From Fuscibacter oryzae (GTDB taxonomy: Bacteria > Pseudomonadota > Alphaproteobacteria > Rhodobacterales > Rhodobacteraceae), in the NCBI RefSeq assembly GCF_016765795.1, contig NZ_JAESVP010000001.1:1-64000 (forward strand): 64,000 nt of DNA, given 5' to 3'. The notes below the pieces were generated by a model that saw only the letters and a list, made by a program, of their open reading frames with translations, was not told the DNA's origin and did not search any database. The translations under genes and the position numbers were made by a program. Positions 1-7,782 of this stretch are shown here, piece after piece. Within the stretch, counting starts at the first letter, position 1, and every line of letters starts with the position of its first letter.

Positions 1-55
1 CCTGTTCCCTGATCATCCCGATAATCTGCGCCTCGGTGAAACGGCTTTTCCTCAT
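1..55 (-). CDS. IS3-family transposase OrfA, N-terminal fragment
   Basis: Reading leftwards from the ATG at 53-55 gives MRKSRFTEAQIIGMIREQ, the usual N-terminus of the helix-turn-helix OrfA of IS3-family elements, which binds the terminal repeats and is normally fused to the OrfB integrase by programmed frameshifting. A GAAGGAG ribosome-binding site lies at about 64-70, upstream of the ATG. Only 18 codons fall in the window. The family assignment is good for so short a piece because this N-terminal string is strongly conserved. Confidence 0.75.
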   Translation of the reverse strand, partial: MRKSRFTEAQIIGMIREQ

Positions 56-123
56 GTCGTCTGCTCCTTCTCAGGTTGGGCAGACTCTACATCACAGCGA
101 GGGAACTTCCGGGGGGCAGGTCA
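1..123 (-). mobile_element. End of an IS3-family (IS407-like) insertion sequence
   Basis: The window opens inside an insertion sequence whose transposase reads leftwards out of the window. On the minus strand the outer end begins TGACCTGCCCCCCGGAAGTT (about 104-123). A TG...CA tip followed by a C-rich run is typical of the terminal repeats of the IS3 family, IS407 group. The element boundary is therefore placed at 123. Only the orfA-proximal end is present, so length, intactness and target duplication cannot be judged. The element sits about 115 bases from the end of iolG and marks the edge of the inositol island. Confidence 0.75.
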
Positions 124-182
124 ACACTGATGAAGTAACTCAATTCGTGAACATGCCACTCGCTCCATAGCGCAGGCACAAA

Positions 183-217
183 TCACACGCTCGCCACATA
201 TAGCGGCGAGCGTGTGA
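183..217 (-). terminator. Hairpin downstream of iolG
   Basis: TCACACGCTCGCC (183-195) and GGCGAGCGTGTGA (205-217) are perfect 13-bp inverted arms around a 9-base loop. It lies just past the stop of iolG, the last gene of the minus-strand transporter operon, so a transcription terminator is the likely role. There is no strong T-run, so an mRNA-stabilising stem is also possible. Confidence 0.55.
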
Positions 218-239
218 ATTTAGTAACTTAGAGCGACGC

Positions 240-1241
240 TCACATCACCTCAGCCACCTTCACCACCCTGCCCTCGGTCACCGACTTCACCGCCGCATCG
301 GCCAGCGCCAGCGCGATCAGGCCATCCTCGCCCGAGGGCTCGGCCTTGCCCTTCCCGGCCACCGCGTTGATGAAGGCGGCAATTTCGGCGGCATAGGCGT
401 CGGTATAGCGGGTCATGAAGAAATCATGCAGCGGGGGGCGGGTGTAGCCCTTGGCCCCTGCGACCTCAATCGACACCGGGCGCTGGTTTTCCGCGCTGGC
501 AAGGCCTTCCGAGCCATGCACCTCAATCCGCTGGTCATAGCCATAGGTCGCGCGGCGCGAGTTGGAAATCATCGCCTGCTTGCCCGAAGCCGTCTTGAGC
601 AGCACTTGAACCGAGTCAAAATCGCCCGCCTTGCCAATCGCCGGGTCAACCAGAACCGCCGCCGTAGCGACAACTTCGGTCACCTCTTCGACCAACAGGA
701 ACCGCGCCATGTCGAAATCATGGATCGTCATGTCGCGGAAGATGCCGCCGGAGCGTTTGATATAGTCAACCGGAGGCGCGCCGGGGTCGCGGCTGGTGAT
801 CACCACCATCTCCACATCGCCAATGGTGCCCTTGTCAATCTCGGCCCGCACCGCCTTGAAATGCGGGTCGAACCGGCGATTGAAGCCCACCATCAGCGTG
901 CCTTTATGGGCGCGCACCACATCGAGACAGGCCTTCACACGCGCCAGCGACAGGTCGATGGGCTTTTCGCAGAACACGGCCTTGCCGGCCTTCACGAACC
1001 GCTCGATCAGGTCGGCATGCGTATCGGTCGGGGTGCAGATCACCACCGCGTCGATGTCTTTCGCCGTTTCAATCGCCTCGATCGTCCGCACATCGCAGCC
1101 GTATTGCGCCGCAATGGCATCCGCCGCCGCCGGGAAGGCATCGGCCACCGCCACCAGTTTCGCCTGCGCGTCGCCCGTCACCGCCTTGGCATGCACCTTG
1201 CCGATGCGCCCGGCGCCCAAAAGCCCGAACCGAACCGTCAT
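240..1241 (-). CDS. iolG: Inositol 2-dehydrogenase (Gfo/Idh/MocA family)
   Basis: Oxidises myo-inositol to 2-keto-myo-inositol (scyllo-inosose) with NAD+, the entry step of cytoplasmic inositol breakdown. The 333-residue length is normal. An N-terminal Rossmann fold carries GLLGAGRIG (6-14) and the family EKP signature is at 92-94, with Lys93 as the catalytic lysine. Asp170 and His174 in the stretch FRDMTIHDFD match the catalytic Asp/His pair of bacterial IolG. It is the last gene of the minus-strand importer operon. A second, longer family member lies at 8664-9797, so which of the two handles which inositol isomer is uncertain; this one is the better canonical IolG. Confidence 0.85.
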   Translation of the reverse strand: MTVRFGLLGAGRIGKVHAKAVTGDAQAKLVAVADAFPAAADAIAAQYGCDVRTIEAIETAKDIDAVVICTPTDTHADLIERFVKAGKAVFCEKPIDLSLARVKACLDVVRAHKGTLMVGFNRRFDPHFKAVRAEIDKGTIGDVEMVVITSRDPGAPPVDYIKRSGGIFRDMTIHDFDMARFLLVEEVTEVVATAAVLVDPAIGKAGDFDSVQVLLKTASGKQAMISNSRRATYGYDQRIEVHGSEGLASAENQRPVSIEVAGAKGYTRPPLHDFFMTRYTDAYAAEIAAFINAVAGKGKAEPSGEDGLIALALADAAVKSVTEGRVVKVAEVM

Positions 1242-1280
1242 GTCTTTCTCCTTCCGGGCCTTGCGCCCGTTCTTGCAAAT

Positions 1281-2048
1281 TCAGGCAACGGCGGCGTCAG
1301 CGCCGCCTTTGACCCCGGTAATATAGGACACGATGTCATTGCCATCGGTCTCGTGCTTGTTCAGGCTGGCCACGATCCGGCCCCGGCGGAACACGACAAT
1401 CCGGTCCACCAGATCGAAGACCTGCCGCAGGTTGTGCGAAATCAGGATCATCGGGATGCCCCGGTCCTTCAAACCCCGGATGATGTTTTCCACCTGCGCG
1501 GTTTCCTGAACGCCCAGCGCTGCCGTGGGTTCATCCATGATCACCAGTTTGGAGGCGAATGCCGCCGTCCGCGCGATGGACACGCATTGCCGCTGCCCGC
1601 CCGACATGTTGCGGATGGGGTTATCGACGTTGGGAATTTTCACCGCCGTGGTCTTCAGCGCCTCTAGCGTGCGGTCGCGCATCGCCTTGCGGTCCAGCCA
1701 GGAAAACGGGCCAAGGCGGAACTTGTACAGCTCTCGGCCCAGAAACAGGTTCGACGGCACGTCCAGATCATCGGCCAGCGCCAGGGTCTGGAACACGGTT
1801 TCAATGCCTGCCTCACGCGCCTCCAAGGGGCCGGTGTGGTTCACCTCTTGCCCGTCGAAAAAGATCTGGCCGCCGGATTTCTGTTCAACCCCGGTCACCT
1901 GACGCACGAAGGTGGATTTGCCCGCCCCGTTGTCGCCGACCACCGCCACATGCTCGCCCTGACGCAGGATGAAATTGGCGTCTTCCAGCGCGTGAACCCC
2001 GCCATAGCGTTTGGTCAGACCGCGCGTTTCAAGAATGATATCGCTCAT
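1281..2048 (-). CDS. Sugar ABC transporter ATP-binding protein (inositol importer)
   Basis: ATPase of a carbohydrate importer (CUT2 type). Walker A GDNGAGKST is at 38-46, the ABC signature SGGQRQ at 149-154, and Walker B LVIMDEP at 168-174. The product is about 255 residues with a single ABC domain, whereas many ribose/inositol importers (RbsA, IatA) carry two fused domains in about 500 residues, so this subunit probably works as a homodimer. The ATG at 2046-2048 was chosen over an upstream start because the G-rich GGGGGGC lies just before it and the ABC domain begins there. It sits between iolG and the permease. Confidence 0.85.
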   Translation of the reverse strand: MSDIILETRGLTKRYGGVHALEDANFILRQGEHVAVVGDNGAGKSTFVRQVTGVEQKSGGQIFFDGQEVNHTGPLEAREAGIETVFQTLALADDLDVPSNLFLGRELYKFRLGPFSWLDRKAMRDRTLEALKTTAVKIPNVDNPIRNMSGGQRQCVSIARTAAFASKLVIMDEPTAALGVQETAQVENIIRGLKDRGIPMILISHNLRQVFDLVDRIVVFRRGRIVASLNKHETDGNDIVSYITGVKGGADAAVA

Positions 2049-2059
2049 CTTTGCCCCCC

Positions 2060-3187
2060 TCAGCCGCGCGCGCGGCTGCGTTGCCGCCATTGGTCCAGAA
2101 CCACGGCACCGACGATGATCACCCCTTTGACCATCTCTTGATAATACGCATCCAGCCGGATCGAGGTGAAGCCAGAGATGATGACCGAAAAGATCGCCGC
2201 CCCCAGAACCGTGCCCACCATCGACCCGCGGCCACCCGACAGGGAAACCCCGCCGATCACCGCCATGGCGATGGCATCAAGTTCGTACATCACCCCCATG
2301 CCCGCCTGAGCCGTCAGGTTTTTTGAGGTGAGAAGGATCGCCGCCACCGCCGCAAGGGCCCCCGCGATCATGTAAACCAGCACCTTGTGCCGATCGACCG
2401 CGATGCCCGACATCCGCGCCGCCGCCTCGTTAGAGCCGATGGCATAGGTGCGCTTGCCGTAGACCGTGCGGATCATCACCACCTGAAACAGCACCGTCAG
2501 CAGGGCAAAAACCACTGCCGGGTTCTGGCCGGGCCAATGCAACAGGCCAAAGGTCAGCGTGCCGAGCAGGTCGCCATTGGCAAGGCCCGCATAGCTTTCG
2601 GTTGGGAAAGAAACCGGCTGGCCGTTCGACCACCACCGCGCCACACCGCGCGCCGAAACCATCATGCCCAGCGTGGCGATAAAGGGTGGAATTCTGGTAT
2701 AGGCAATCAGCAAGCCGTTGATCATTCCGGCGAAAAGCCCGCAAGCAAGGCCCACAAGTATCGGGGCCAGTACCGGCAAATCCATCGCCCATTCGCCCAG
2801 AACCGCCTTGGGGTTGGGGTTGCCGTTGACCAGCGCCGTCTGGGCAAAGCTCATCACGATCATCGCCGTGGCCCCCACGACAGAGCCGGAGGACAGATCG
2901 ATCCCGCCCAGAATGATGACCTGCGTCACCCCCAGCGCGATGATCCCGGTGATCGACACCTGCAACAGCATGATGTCGATGCGCTGCTGGTTGAACAGGC
3001 CGGGCACATTGTCACGCAGATTGAACAGAAAACTGGTTCCGTTCAGGCGGTTCAGCACCTCGAAAATGATGGTGATGACCACAAGCGCCACCAGAACATT
3101 CAACTCTGGCGGCCGTGCTTTCTTGGCCGGATCGTATTTGAGGCCCCCAAGGCCATGCGTCCCCTGCGACACGGGCGTGCCCCCCAT
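2060..3187 (-). CDS. Sugar ABC transporter permease (inositol importer)
   Basis: Membrane subunit of the importer, member of the ribose/xylose/inositol permease family (BPD_transp_2). Several hydrophobic segments begin near LNVLVALVVITIIFEVL, and the conserved internal stretch GGIDLSSGSVVG is present, as is GGVSLSGGRGSMVGT nearer the C-terminus. The start is ambiguous. The ATG at 3185-3187 has no clear ribosome-binding site, while a GTG at 3170-3172, five codons inside, follows a G-run at good spacing and may be the true start. Neighbours are the ATPase downstream and the binding protein upstream. Confidence 0.82.
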   Translation of the reverse strand: MGGTPVSQGTHGLGGLKYDPAKKARPPELNVLVALVVITIIFEVLNRLNGTSFLFNLRDNVPGLFNQQRIDIMLLQVSITGIIALGVTQVIILGGIDLSSGSVVGATAMIVMSFAQTALVNGNPNPKAVLGEWAMDLPVLAPILVGLACGLFAGMINGLLIAYTRIPPFIATLGMMVSARGVARWWSNGQPVSFPTESYAGLANGDLLGTLTFGLLHWPGQNPAVVFALLTVLFQVVMIRTVYGKRTYAIGSNEAAARMSGIAVDRHKVLVYMIAGALAAVAAILLTSKNLTAQAGMGVMYELDAIAMAVIGGVSLSGGRGSMVGTVLGAAIFSVIISGFTSIRLDAYYQEMVKGVIIVGAVVLDQWRQRSRARG

Positions 3188-3272
3188 TTGCTTGAAATCT
3201 GGATAAATCCGGCTGTTGCCGGCGTGTGGTGTGGGGCGGCCACGCGGGCCGCCCCTCTGCCCAAAGGCAGGC

Positions 3273-4214
3273 TTAGTTCTTCGACAGATACTCGGCCACA
3301 TTGGCCGGGGTCACCAGTTCGAACGGCACCCAGACCTTCTTTTCCACCGCTTCGCCCTTGGCCAGCTTCAGCGCGGCATCAAGCGCGCCTGCGCCCTGAC
3401 CGGCGGCATTCTGGAACACGGTCACGTCCAGATCGCCCGCCTGCATCGCGGCCAGTGCGTCTTGCGTGGCATCCACACCGCCGACGACCACGGTCGCCAT
3501 GTCGATGTTGGCGGCCTTCATCGCCTGAACCGCACCAATCGCCATTTCGTCGTTGTTGGCGATAACGCCATCAAACGCAGTGCCGGTGGACAGCCAGTTG
3601 GTCATCATGTTCTGGGCCTCATCGCGGCTCCAGTTGGCGGTCTGCTCGTCGATGATGTTGATCTTCACGCCGCAATCCGGCCCGCCGATCACATCATGGA
3701 TGTCCGCAGTGCGCTGCACGGCGGCCTGGTTCGACAATTCGCCCATCATGACATAGACATTGGCTTCGGTCTTGCCGGCTTCCTTGAACAGACGGCAGAC
3801 CTCTTTGGTTTCCAGCGTGCCGGAATCGACCTCGTTCGAGGCGACAAAGGCTTGCTTGTCGGGCAGGCTGTCCACGTTGACCGGCTGGCGGTTCACATAG
3901 ACCAGCGCCACACCGGCAGCAGCAGCCGCATCGCTCATCGCTTGCGTGGCCGAGGTATCGACCGGGTTCACCACGATCGCATCGACGCCCGAGGCGATGA
4001 AGTTCTTGATCTGGTCAAGCTGCTTGGCCACATCGTTCTGCGCATCTTCGATCTGAACCGTCACGCCGCCCGCATCGGCCGACTTCTGGATGCCGTTACG
4101 CAGCACGGTCAGGAAGTTGTCGTCGAACTTGGCCATCGAAACGCCGACCGTCTCGGCCGTCGCGGTGGTGCCCAGAAGGGCCGCAAAGCCCGCGATCAAA
4201 AGGGTCTTCTTCAT
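3273..4214 (-). CDS. Periplasmic sugar-binding protein (IbpA/MocB-like)
   Basis: Substrate-binding protein of the importer. A cleavable signal peptide (about 1-20, ending TATA before ETVG) leads into a type I periplasmic-binding fold related to ribose-, inositol- (IbpA) and rhizopine-binding (MocB) proteins. The region VDAIVVNPVDTSATQ and the later DGVIANNDEMAIGA are the usual family signatures. The ATG at 4212-4214 is preceded by GGAGGAGAAACC, a strong ribosome-binding site, so the ten-codon upstream extension was dropped. The context with iol genes points to an inositol or O-methyl-inositol ligand; the exact ligand cannot be read from sequence. Confidence 0.85.
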   Translation of the reverse strand: MKKTLLIAGFAALLGTTATAETVGVSMAKFDDNFLTVLRNGIQKSADAGGVTVQIEDAQNDVAKQLDQIKNFIASGVDAIVVNPVDTSATQAMSDAAAAAGVALVYVNRQPVNVDSLPDKQAFVASNEVDSGTLETKEVCRLFKEAGKTEANVYVMMGELSNQAAVQRTADIHDVIGGPDCGVKINIIDEQTANWSRDEAQNMMTNWLSTGTAFDGVIANNDEMAIGAVQAMKAANIDMATVVVGGVDATQDALAAMQAGDLDVTVFQNAAGQGAGALDAALKLAKGEAVEKKVWVPFELVTPANVAEYLSKN

Positions 4215-4288
4215 GGTTTCTCCTCCACATCGGTGCCGGCTCACCTGTTCTCCCCGCCGGGCCGCCCGAAGGCGGATATTCTTTCGCC

Positions 4289-5095
4289 TCAGGCCTCCAC
4301 GCCTTGGCGAATGAATTCCATCGATGCGGCCAAGGCCGCCTGCGGAGTGTCCAGCGCATGGACAGACTCCGCGAAAGGTTCGTAAGACACCGGGCCAGCA
4401 TAGCCCGCCGCGCGCAGGGCGCGGATCTGCGCCACATTGCCCAGCACGTCATTTGGCCCCACCAGAACCCGGTGACTGTCACGCATGTCATCCAGATAGA
4501 TCGGGTCTTCGACACCGGAAACGTGAACGATTCCTGTCAGTTCCGGGAAGATCGGACCGAAACCGGCCAGCGCGTGGTGGAACGTGTCATGCACCATGTA
4601 ATAAGTGCCCACTCCGCCCACCGCGTCAATGCAATCGGCCAGAACATCTTTGTAACGCAAAGAGCAGACCGCAAAGCCCAAAGGTTCCACCATCGCCTTC
4701 AGACCATGAGCCTTCAGCATCGGCAGAATTTCCCGCAGCGCCAGTTCGCTGACTTTGCGGCTGTCGGCACGGTCTGTCGCCACACCGTCATTGCGCGGAA
4801 TCAGGCTGACCGCTTCAGCCCCCGCCGCCACTGCGATTTTCATCAGCGCCTCGGCCTCTGCCGCCTTGGCATCGGACCAGTCATTGAACATCTTCACTTC
4901 GGCCAATGCCAGAAACCGCAGGCCACGGACGCGGGTTGCCGCCCCCACCGCCGCCGGATCGGCCCCGCCGAACAGCGGGCCTTTCAGGTCATTGCGAAAC
5001 TCGACCCCGACGCAGCCCAAGGCTTTGGACAGGTCAAGAAATGCTTCCCACCCCAAACGGGGTGCCGTCATGTGATTTAGCGCGAAGGGTAGCAT
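4289..5095 (-). CDS. Sugar phosphate isomerase/epimerase family TIM-barrel protein (IolI-like)
   Basis: A 268-residue xylose-isomerase-like TIM barrel. Candidate divalent-metal ligands are Glu137 (MVEPLGF), Asp170 and His173 (VHDTFHH), His191 (HVSG) and Glu239 (YEP), in the order found in IolI-type enzymes. IolI interconverts inosose isomers (2-keto-myo-inositol and 1-keto-D-chiro-inositol), which fits this neighbourhood. It is the first gene of the minus-strand operon that continues into the binding protein, permease, ATPase and iolG, and the candidate IolR operator at 5143-5158 lies just upstream. The isomerase assignment within this promiscuous family is an inference from context. Confidence 0.72.
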   Translation of the reverse strand: MLPFALNHMTAPRLGWEAFLDLSKALGCVGVEFRNDLKGPLFGGADPAAVGAATRVRGLRFLALAEVKMFNDWSDAKAAEAEALMKIAVAAGAEAVSLIPRNDGVATDRADSRKVSELALREILPMLKAHGLKAMVEPLGFAVCSLRYKDVLADCIDAVGGVGTYYMVHDTFHHALAGFGPIFPELTGIVHVSGVEDPIYLDDMRDSHRVLVGPNDVLGNVAQIRALRAAGYAGPVSYEPFAESVHALDTPQAALAASMEFIRQGVEA

Positions 5096-5142
5096 CGCGG
5101 GTCGGTATCCTTGAAGACTCAGGCGCTCTCCACATCGCCTGA

Positions 5143-5158
5143 TGGAATTGATATTCTA
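5143..5158. promoter_or_regulatory. Candidate IolR operator 1 (TGGAA-N6-TTCTA)
   Basis: TGGAATTGATATTCTA lies about 48 bases upstream of the start of the minus-strand importer/iolG operon. It matches the pattern TGGAA-N6-TTCYA shared with sites at 6320, 9820 and 10740. The RpiR-type IolR of Sinorhizobium is known to recognise GGAA-N6-TTCC; this copy deviates only in the last base of the right half-site. Confidence 0.65.
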
Positions 5159-5226
5159 TTTTTGTCGCGTTTCAACCGAAACTTTCCAGAAAACAGAAAA
5201 TTTATTCCATTCACGGAACGGCAGGC

Positions 5227-6255
5227 CTACAGCGTTTCAGGCAAGGTATAGGCGGGCGGCAGGAACATCACATCTCCCCCTACGGGGGCCGGGCGCGCCA
5301 GAGCAGCCCCGGCCATCCGCTCCATCAACGCGCGGCACAGCGCCTCCAGCGGCGTGTCGATCACCAGTGTCACCTGACCCTCTGCCAGCCCCTTGCGCGA
5401 TTCGGGCGTCAGCGCGCTGACCACCAACGCAACCCGCCCACCCGCGCCCGAATCGCGCAGCGCCGCCACCGCCCCCTCCATCCCGCCGCCCGCCACATAG
5501 ATGCCGCGCAGCTCGGGGTGGCGTGCCAGCAGGCCGCGCACCGCCTCGTAAGTCACGGCCTTGGTCTCCAGATTGACGCGGGTTTCCAGGACCCGCAGCC
5601 CCGGCCCATGCTGGCGCAACCCGTCGCGAAAGCCTTGGTCGCGCAACTCGTGGCCATGCCAGCGGTGGCCGCCGACGAACACCGCCACTTCGCCCGGCGC
5701 GTGGGAATGGGTGGCCAGCATCCAGGCTGCCGTGCGCCCGACCTTAAGGTTGTCCAGACCCAGATAGCCCGCCCGCAGGCCAATCGCGAATTCCGACAGC
5801 AGCGCAAAAACCGCAATGCCCCGCGCGCGCAGCGTTTCCACCGCTGCCGTCACCTCGGGGTGGTTCACCGCCGTTGCGGCCACCACATCGCAGCGCGCGC
5901 CCACCTCCAGCAGCTTGGCCGCCATCTCGCCCGGTGCCTGCCCGGTGGAAAACTCCAGCACCAGCCGCCCCTCGATACCCGGAGCCGTCGCCACCGCGCG
6001 CCGCAACTCCTCGGCAAAGGCCTTGTAGAACCCCTGCCCCTGCTTGTGCAGCACCACGCCAAACCGCACCACAGGCCGCGCACCTTCGGCCCCGGCAAAG
6101 CGGTAAGCCGCCGGATGCCCGATGCGCCGCGCCACCTCGGCAATATGGGTGACCGTATCGGCCCGCACCTTTTGCCGCCCGTTCAGCGCACGATCCACGG
6201 TGGCCATGGAAACCCCCGCCGCCTTTGCCAGTTCCTCGAACCCCGGTTTCTTCAT
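5227..6255 (-). CDS. LacI-family transcriptional regulator
   Basis: A 342-residue repressor-type protein. The N-terminal LacI helix-turn-helix occupies roughly residues 5-25 (FEELAKAAGVSMATVDRALN), followed by a periplasmic-binding-like effector domain. The ATG at 6253-6255 was chosen because GGGAGGATGCG precedes it and the HTH begins at once; the upstream extension lacks family similarity. It is transcribed away from the mocD-like gene and towards the importer operon, sitting between two candidate IolR sites. Effector unknown; an inositol derivative is plausible. I saw no clear LacI-type palindrome in the flanking spacers. Confidence 0.8.
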   Translation of the reverse strand: MKKPGFEELAKAAGVSMATVDRALNGRQKVRADTVTHIAEVARRIGHPAAYRFAGAEGARPVVRFGVVLHKQGQGFYKAFAEELRRAVATAPGIEGRLVLEFSTGQAPGEMAAKLLEVGARCDVVAATAVNHPEVTAAVETLRARGIAVFALLSEFAIGLRAGYLGLDNLKVGRTAAWMLATHSHAPGEVAVFVGGHRWHGHELRDQGFRDGLRQHGPGLRVLETRVNLETKAVTYEAVRGLLARHPELRGIYVAGGGMEGAVAALRDSGAGGRVALVVSALTPESRKGLAEGQVTLVIDTPLEALCRALMERMAGAALARPAPVGGDVMFLPPAYTLPETL

Positions 6256-6319
6256 CGCATCCTCCCCCCTCAACATGACGAGAAATGACGAAGAATGAAA
6301 GTGCCGCCGTTGCCCAACA

Positions 6320-6335
6320 TGGAACACAAATTCTA
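6320..6335. promoter_or_regulatory. Candidate IolR operator 2 (TGGAA-N6-TTCTA)
   Basis: TGGAACACAAATTCTA lies in the divergent spacer between the LacI-type gene and the mocD-like gene, 25 bases before the latter's ATG. It has the same TGGAA-N6-TTCYA layout as the three other sites and suggests that the oxygenase/PanB-like unit belongs to the inositol regulon. Confidence 0.62.
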
Positions 6336-6360
6336 TTCTTACTCCAACAGGGAGGATGCC

Positions 6361-7449
6361 ATGACCAAACGCGATTACAGCCTGCTTGGCCCGGACGGGG
6401 CCCGCGCCGTGGAAACCGGCCTTGCCGCCGCCCAATGGTATCACACCGAGGTGCCGCGCAAGGTGATGAAAGACCTGATGCAGCGCTCAGACACCCCCGC
6501 CATCCGCGACACGGTCATTCTTTACGGCTGCATGATCCTGTTCGCGGGCCTTGGCATTGCGCTGTGGCCGTCGTGGTGGTCGGCGCCGTTCTGGCTGGCC
6601 TACGGCGTGCTTTACGGCTCGGCGATGGACAGCCGCTGGCACGAATGCAGCCACGGCACCGCCTTCAAGACGCCGTGGATGAACAACGTGGTCTATGAAA
6701 TCGCCTCTTTCATGATGATGCGCAATTCCGCCACCTGGCGGTGGAGCCACGCGCGCCACCACACTGACACCTATATCGTTGGCCGCGACCCTGAGATCGC
6801 GGTGATGCGCCCGCCCGTACTGTTCAAGCTGATTGGCAATTTCTTTGGCGTTTTCGATGCCTGGGCGGCGCTGCAACGCATGGTTTACAACAGCTTTCTT
6901 GGCATTCATCCCGAAGAAAAAACCTTCGTCCCCCAGTCAGAATGGCCCAAGGTCGTGCGCACCGCCCGCATTCACCTTGCGATCTATGTCGTTACCCTCG
7001 CCGCGGCTTGGGCGCTGCACTCGGTCCTGCCGCTGATGCTGATCGGCCTGCCCCGGCTTTATGGCGCCTGGCATCATGTGATGACCGGCCTTTTGCAACA
7101 TGGCGGTCTGGCCGACAACGTGACCGACCACCGCCTGAACAGCCGCACCGTCTATATGAACCCGGTCAGCCGCTTCATTTACTGGAACATGAACTACCAC
7201 GTCGAACACCACATGTTCCCGATGGTGCCCTATCACGCCCTGCCCCGCCTGCATGAGACGATCCGGCACGACCTGCCCGCGCCCAGCCGCTCTATCGCTG
7301 CGGCCTTTGCCGAGATGTGGCCCGCCCTGATCCGCCAGCTTCGGTACGAGGATTACTTCATCAAGCGCGAACTGCCCGGCACCGCCAAACCTTACCGCGA
7401 CGAATTTCATGCCGAGGTTCCCGTGGGCGGAACCGTCGCCGCTGAATAA
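6361..7449 (+). CDS. mocD: Fatty-acid-desaturase-fold di-iron oxygenase, MocD-like
   Basis: Integral-membrane di-iron enzyme of the desaturase/hydroxylase family, 362 residues. The three histidine clusters are visible: HECSH (94-98), HARHH (130-134) and HVEHH (280-284), with hydrophobic segments between them. In Sinorhizobium, MocD with the ferredoxin MocE is implicated in removing the O-methyl group of the rhizopine 3-O-methyl-scyllo-inosamine. The ferredoxin immediately downstream and the inositol genes on both sides support the same type of role here, perhaps on an O-methyl-inositol. The ATG at 6361 follows GGGAGGATGCC. A plain lipid desaturase is the main alternative. Confidence 0.72.
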   Translation: MTKRDYSLLGPDGARAVETGLAAAQWYHTEVPRKVMKDLMQRSDTPAIRDTVILYGCMILFAGLGIALWPSWWSAPFWLAYGVLYGSAMDSRWHECSHGTAFKTPWMNNVVYEIASFMMMRNSATWRWSHARHHTDTYIVGRDPEIAVMRPPVLFKLIGNFFGVFDAWAALQRMVYNSFLGIHPEEKTFVPQSEWPKVVRTARIHLAIYVVTLAAAWALHSVLPLMLIGLPRLYGAWHHVMTGLLQHGGLADNVTDHRLNSRTVYMNPVSRFIYWNMNYHVEHHMFPMVPYHALPRLHETIRHDLPAPSRSIAAAFAEMWPALIRQLRYEDYFIKRELPGTAKPYRDEFHAEVPVGGTVAAE

Positions 7450-7470
7450 TGACCCTTTGGGAGGAAAATC

Positions 7471-7782
7471 ATGCCTTGGATCAACGCCTGCGCCACCGAT
7501 GACATCGACGAAGAAGACCTGATCCGGTTCGATCACGGTGCCCAAACCTTTGCCATCTACCACTCGCCCGAGGGCGATTTCTACGCCACCGCCGGGTTGT
7601 GCAGCCACGAAAACGTCCATCTGTGCGACGGGCTGGTAATGGGTCACCTGATCGAATGCCCCAAGCACAACGGCCAGTTTGATTACAGGAATGGCGAGGC
7701 GATGCGCGCCCCGGTCTGCGTCAACCTGAAAACCTTCCCTGTGAAGGTCGAAGACGGTCGCGTCTTTATCGAGGTCGCCTGA
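7471..7782 (+). CDS. mocE: MocE-like Rieske [2Fe-2S] ferredoxin
   Basis: A small 103-residue soluble electron carrier. The Rieske ligands are Cys44 and His46 (CSH) and Cys63 and His66 (CPKH), so a complete 2Fe-2S site is present. It starts 21 bases after the MocD-like gene with a GGGAGG site and would feed electrons to that oxygenase. No ferredoxin reductase (MocF) is encoded in the window, so one must be supplied from elsewhere in the genome. Its last codon overlaps the start of the PanB-like gene, a sign of tight co-translation. Confidence 0.82.
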   Translation: MPWINACATDDIDEEDLIRFDHGAQTFAIYHSPEGDFYATAGLCSHENVHLCDGLVMGHLIECPKHNGQFDYRNGEAMRAPVCVNLKTFPVKVEDGRVFIEVA

